Assembly: GCA_002309155.1 (NCBI GenBank)
Contig: DBXB01000018.1
Span: 425 to 22,629 of the forward strand
Reading direction: 5' to 3'
DNA length: 22,205 nucleotides
Source: Bacteroidales bacterium UBA1223
GTDB taxonomy: Bacteria; Bacteroidota; Bacteroidia; Bacteroidales; P3
Under the pieces are notes generated by a model. It ran no database searches and was not told the origin of the DNA. It saw only the letters and a program-made list of their open reading frames with translations. The position numbers and the translations under genes are program-made. Below are positions 21,230-22,205 of the stretch, in pieces (the first letter of the stretch is position 1; every line of letters begins with the position of its first letter).

Positions 21230-22087
21230 TTAAAACGGAAAGTCATCTTCCCCCGAGTCCTGCTTTTGAACCTGATTTTGCTCCATCCGTTGTCTCTGCT
21301 CCTCTTCCACTTGTTCGTGTATTCTGTAGGCTTCGGTTGCGAATTTCTTGAATTCTTCGTCAGAACTGAAGATTATGTCCTCCATAGTTAACATCTCATG
21401 CACCTTTGCATAATACATCCAAACATTCTCTATGAGTTCAAGTCTCTCTGGAGCTGTTTGGAACAACTCGATATGGCCGTTACGGGCACGGGCATATTCC
21501 TTAATCCCGAAATCAACCGTGCGGTCGTCGTAGCGGTAGGCCATCAGCTCTGTGTTAACCATCTGTCGGCTCAACTCCTCCAGGATGCGGTTCGCCTGCT
21601 CCTCCTCGGTATTCTTATCGTAGCGCCAACCGATGGAATGTCGCTCCGGCCAGAAGTTCAGCAGTAGCTCTTTTGTGGAGAGTAGGTCGCGTAGTCGCTG
21701 GTAGGTGTCGTCGTTGGCCACATGGACCACAAATGTCCAAGGTTCTATCTCAACCAGATGTCCCTCCTTCGACACCGCCTCACAATCCAGCGGACCCTCG
21801 TATGTTTGGTAGTAGCGCATCTGGATGTCCGGGAACGAGGCCACCACCTCATCCATGATTTCAATTGCTTTCTCGGCGCATGCCTTCCTTACATCATAGA
21901 TGCCGATACCCCAATGGCGGTTATACCACAAGGGGTTCCCCATATCTGCATCTAGGAAATCGAGTTCGATAAACGGTTTCATATCTTGGGGAACCGTTTC
22001 CTCTATCAGTTCTTTGGCGCGGGCCGCCATCTTCTCGGCATCCTCACGGTGCTTAACGAGTAGCCCTACTGAAATAATTGCACTCAT
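21230..22087 (-). CDS. Unrecognised protein with an SSB-like acidic C-terminal tail
   Basis: I do not recognise the family of this 285-residue protein. It has no signal peptide or membrane segment, so it is probably cytoplasmic. Residues 1 to about 240 look like a compact alpha/beta domain: ISVGLLVKHREDAEKMAARAKEL, a tryptophan-rich PLWYNRHWGIGIYDVRKA, then WTFVVHVANDDTYQRLRDLL and NFWPERHSIGWRYD. The last 45 residues form a charged, probably coiled helix (EEFKKFATEAYRIHEQVEEEQRQ), then a Gln-rich linker and the end QDSGEDDFPF. That end resembles the conserved tip of single-stranded DNA-binding protein (acidic residues then Pro-Phe at the C-terminus). Its gene overlaps the 3' end of an LRR fragment by 35 nt. 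Confidence 0.8.
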   Translation of the reverse strand: MSAIISVGLLVKHREDAEKMAARAKELIEETVPQDMKPFIELDFLDADMGNPLWYNRHWGIGIYDVRKACAEKAIEIMDEVVASFPDIQMRYYQTYEGPLDCEAVSKEGHLVEIEPWTFVVHVANDDTYQRLRDLLSTKELLLNFWPERHSIGWRYDKNTEEEQANRILEELSRQMVNTELMAYRYDDRTVDFGIKEYARARNGHIELFQTAPERLELIENVWMYYAKVHEMLTMEDIIFSSDEEFKKFATEAYRIHEQVEEEQRQRMEQNQVQKQDSGEDDFPF

Positions 22088-22205
22088 ACTTTCTTATTAT
22101 AAACTTCATACAACTCCAGTCGAGGCTGTGGCAACCAGCAAAAGCGGAAAAGTCTATTTTCTTAACCGAGTTGGGAATCTTGATGCTGGCGAGATTGGTG
22201 CAACC
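22053..22205 (-). CDS. BspA-type leucine-rich-repeat protein, 3' end only (partial, possibly decayed)
   Basis: Read on the minus strand from the window edge, the frame gives GCTNLASIKIPNSVKKID followed by FSAFAGCHSLDW. This is the LRR_5/BspA repeat pattern (GC-x-x-L-x-x-I-x-I-P-x-S-V-x-x-I, A-F-x-G-C). BspA-like proteins are surface proteins common in Bacteroidales. After this repeat the frame continues as a non-repeat tail of about 20 residues and stops at 22053, overlapping the next gene by 35 nt. The odd tail and the overlap suggest either a normal short C-terminus or a gene cut by rearrangement. Most of it is outside the window. Confidence 0.65.
   Translation of the reverse strand, partial: GCTNLASIKIPNSVKKIDFSAFAGCHSLDWSCMKFIIRKYECNYFSRATR

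Overview
The window looks like a chromosomal stretch from a Bacteroidales member (Bacteroidota), most likely a gut- or rumen-type lineage. The evidence is: promoters of the Bacteroidota form (TTTG, about 20 nt, TAnnTTTG) at the tRNA gene and at 18693-18724; a type B (gliding-motility-type) C-terminal secretion domain; a TPP riboswitch leading a TonB receptor, PnuT and thiamine pyrophosphokinase operon, an arrangement known from Bacteroidetes; and a BspA-type leucine-rich-repeat fragment at the right edge. The genus cannot be named from the sequence alone. No phage, insertion sequence, CRISPR array or rRNA was found.

Layout. (1) 1-7281, plus strand: the 3' part of murA, then a tightly packed five-gene set (PHP/CpsB-type phosphatase, purB, an MsbA-like ABC exporter, a secreted fibronectin-like protein with a type B sorting domain, and nadK), with gaps of 10, 7 and 2 nt and one 4-nt overlap. 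(2) 7282-9740: a hairpin-rich spacer, a ureohydrolase-family protein with altered metal ligands, and an orphan lipoprotein. (3) 9790-13451: a thiamine-salvage operon. The TPP riboswitch controls an outer-membrane TonB-dependent receptor, the inner-membrane transporter PnuT and thiamine pyrophosphokinase, so uptake and activation to TPP lie on one feedback-controlled transcript. (4) 13565-18672, minus strand: purD, an ABC importer pair of the iron-siderophore/cobalamin/heme type, a YhcC-like radical SAM protein, and a LutA-like cysteine-rich protein whose N-terminal cysteines are all replaced. (5) 18673-22205: a PrsW-type membrane protease, tRNA-Ala(GGC) with a clear promoter and terminator, then on the minus strand a HAD phosphatase, an unrecognised protein ending in an SSB-like acidic tail, and the 3' end of an LRR gene.

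The most unusual feature is not a gene. Almost every intergenic gap from 7430 to 20160 is built of short, drifting, phase-locked repeats with periods of 7, 8, 9 or 10 nt. The spacer at 8721-8902 is almost entirely made of seven nonamers followed by fourteen octamers, running into the ATG of the lipoprotein gene. The same octamer vocabulary returns inverted after prsW. CTAG recurs exactly every 9 nt in four separate spacers, and a heptamer array that can fold into a hairpin occurs in opposite orientations on both sides of the TonB receptor gene. These arrays have no obvious function in the window and are the best candidates for something undescribed.

Other points worth following are the SSB-like C-terminus of the unknown protein at 21230-22087, the likely non-canonical ureohydrolase, and the one-sided cysteine loss in the LutA-like protein.
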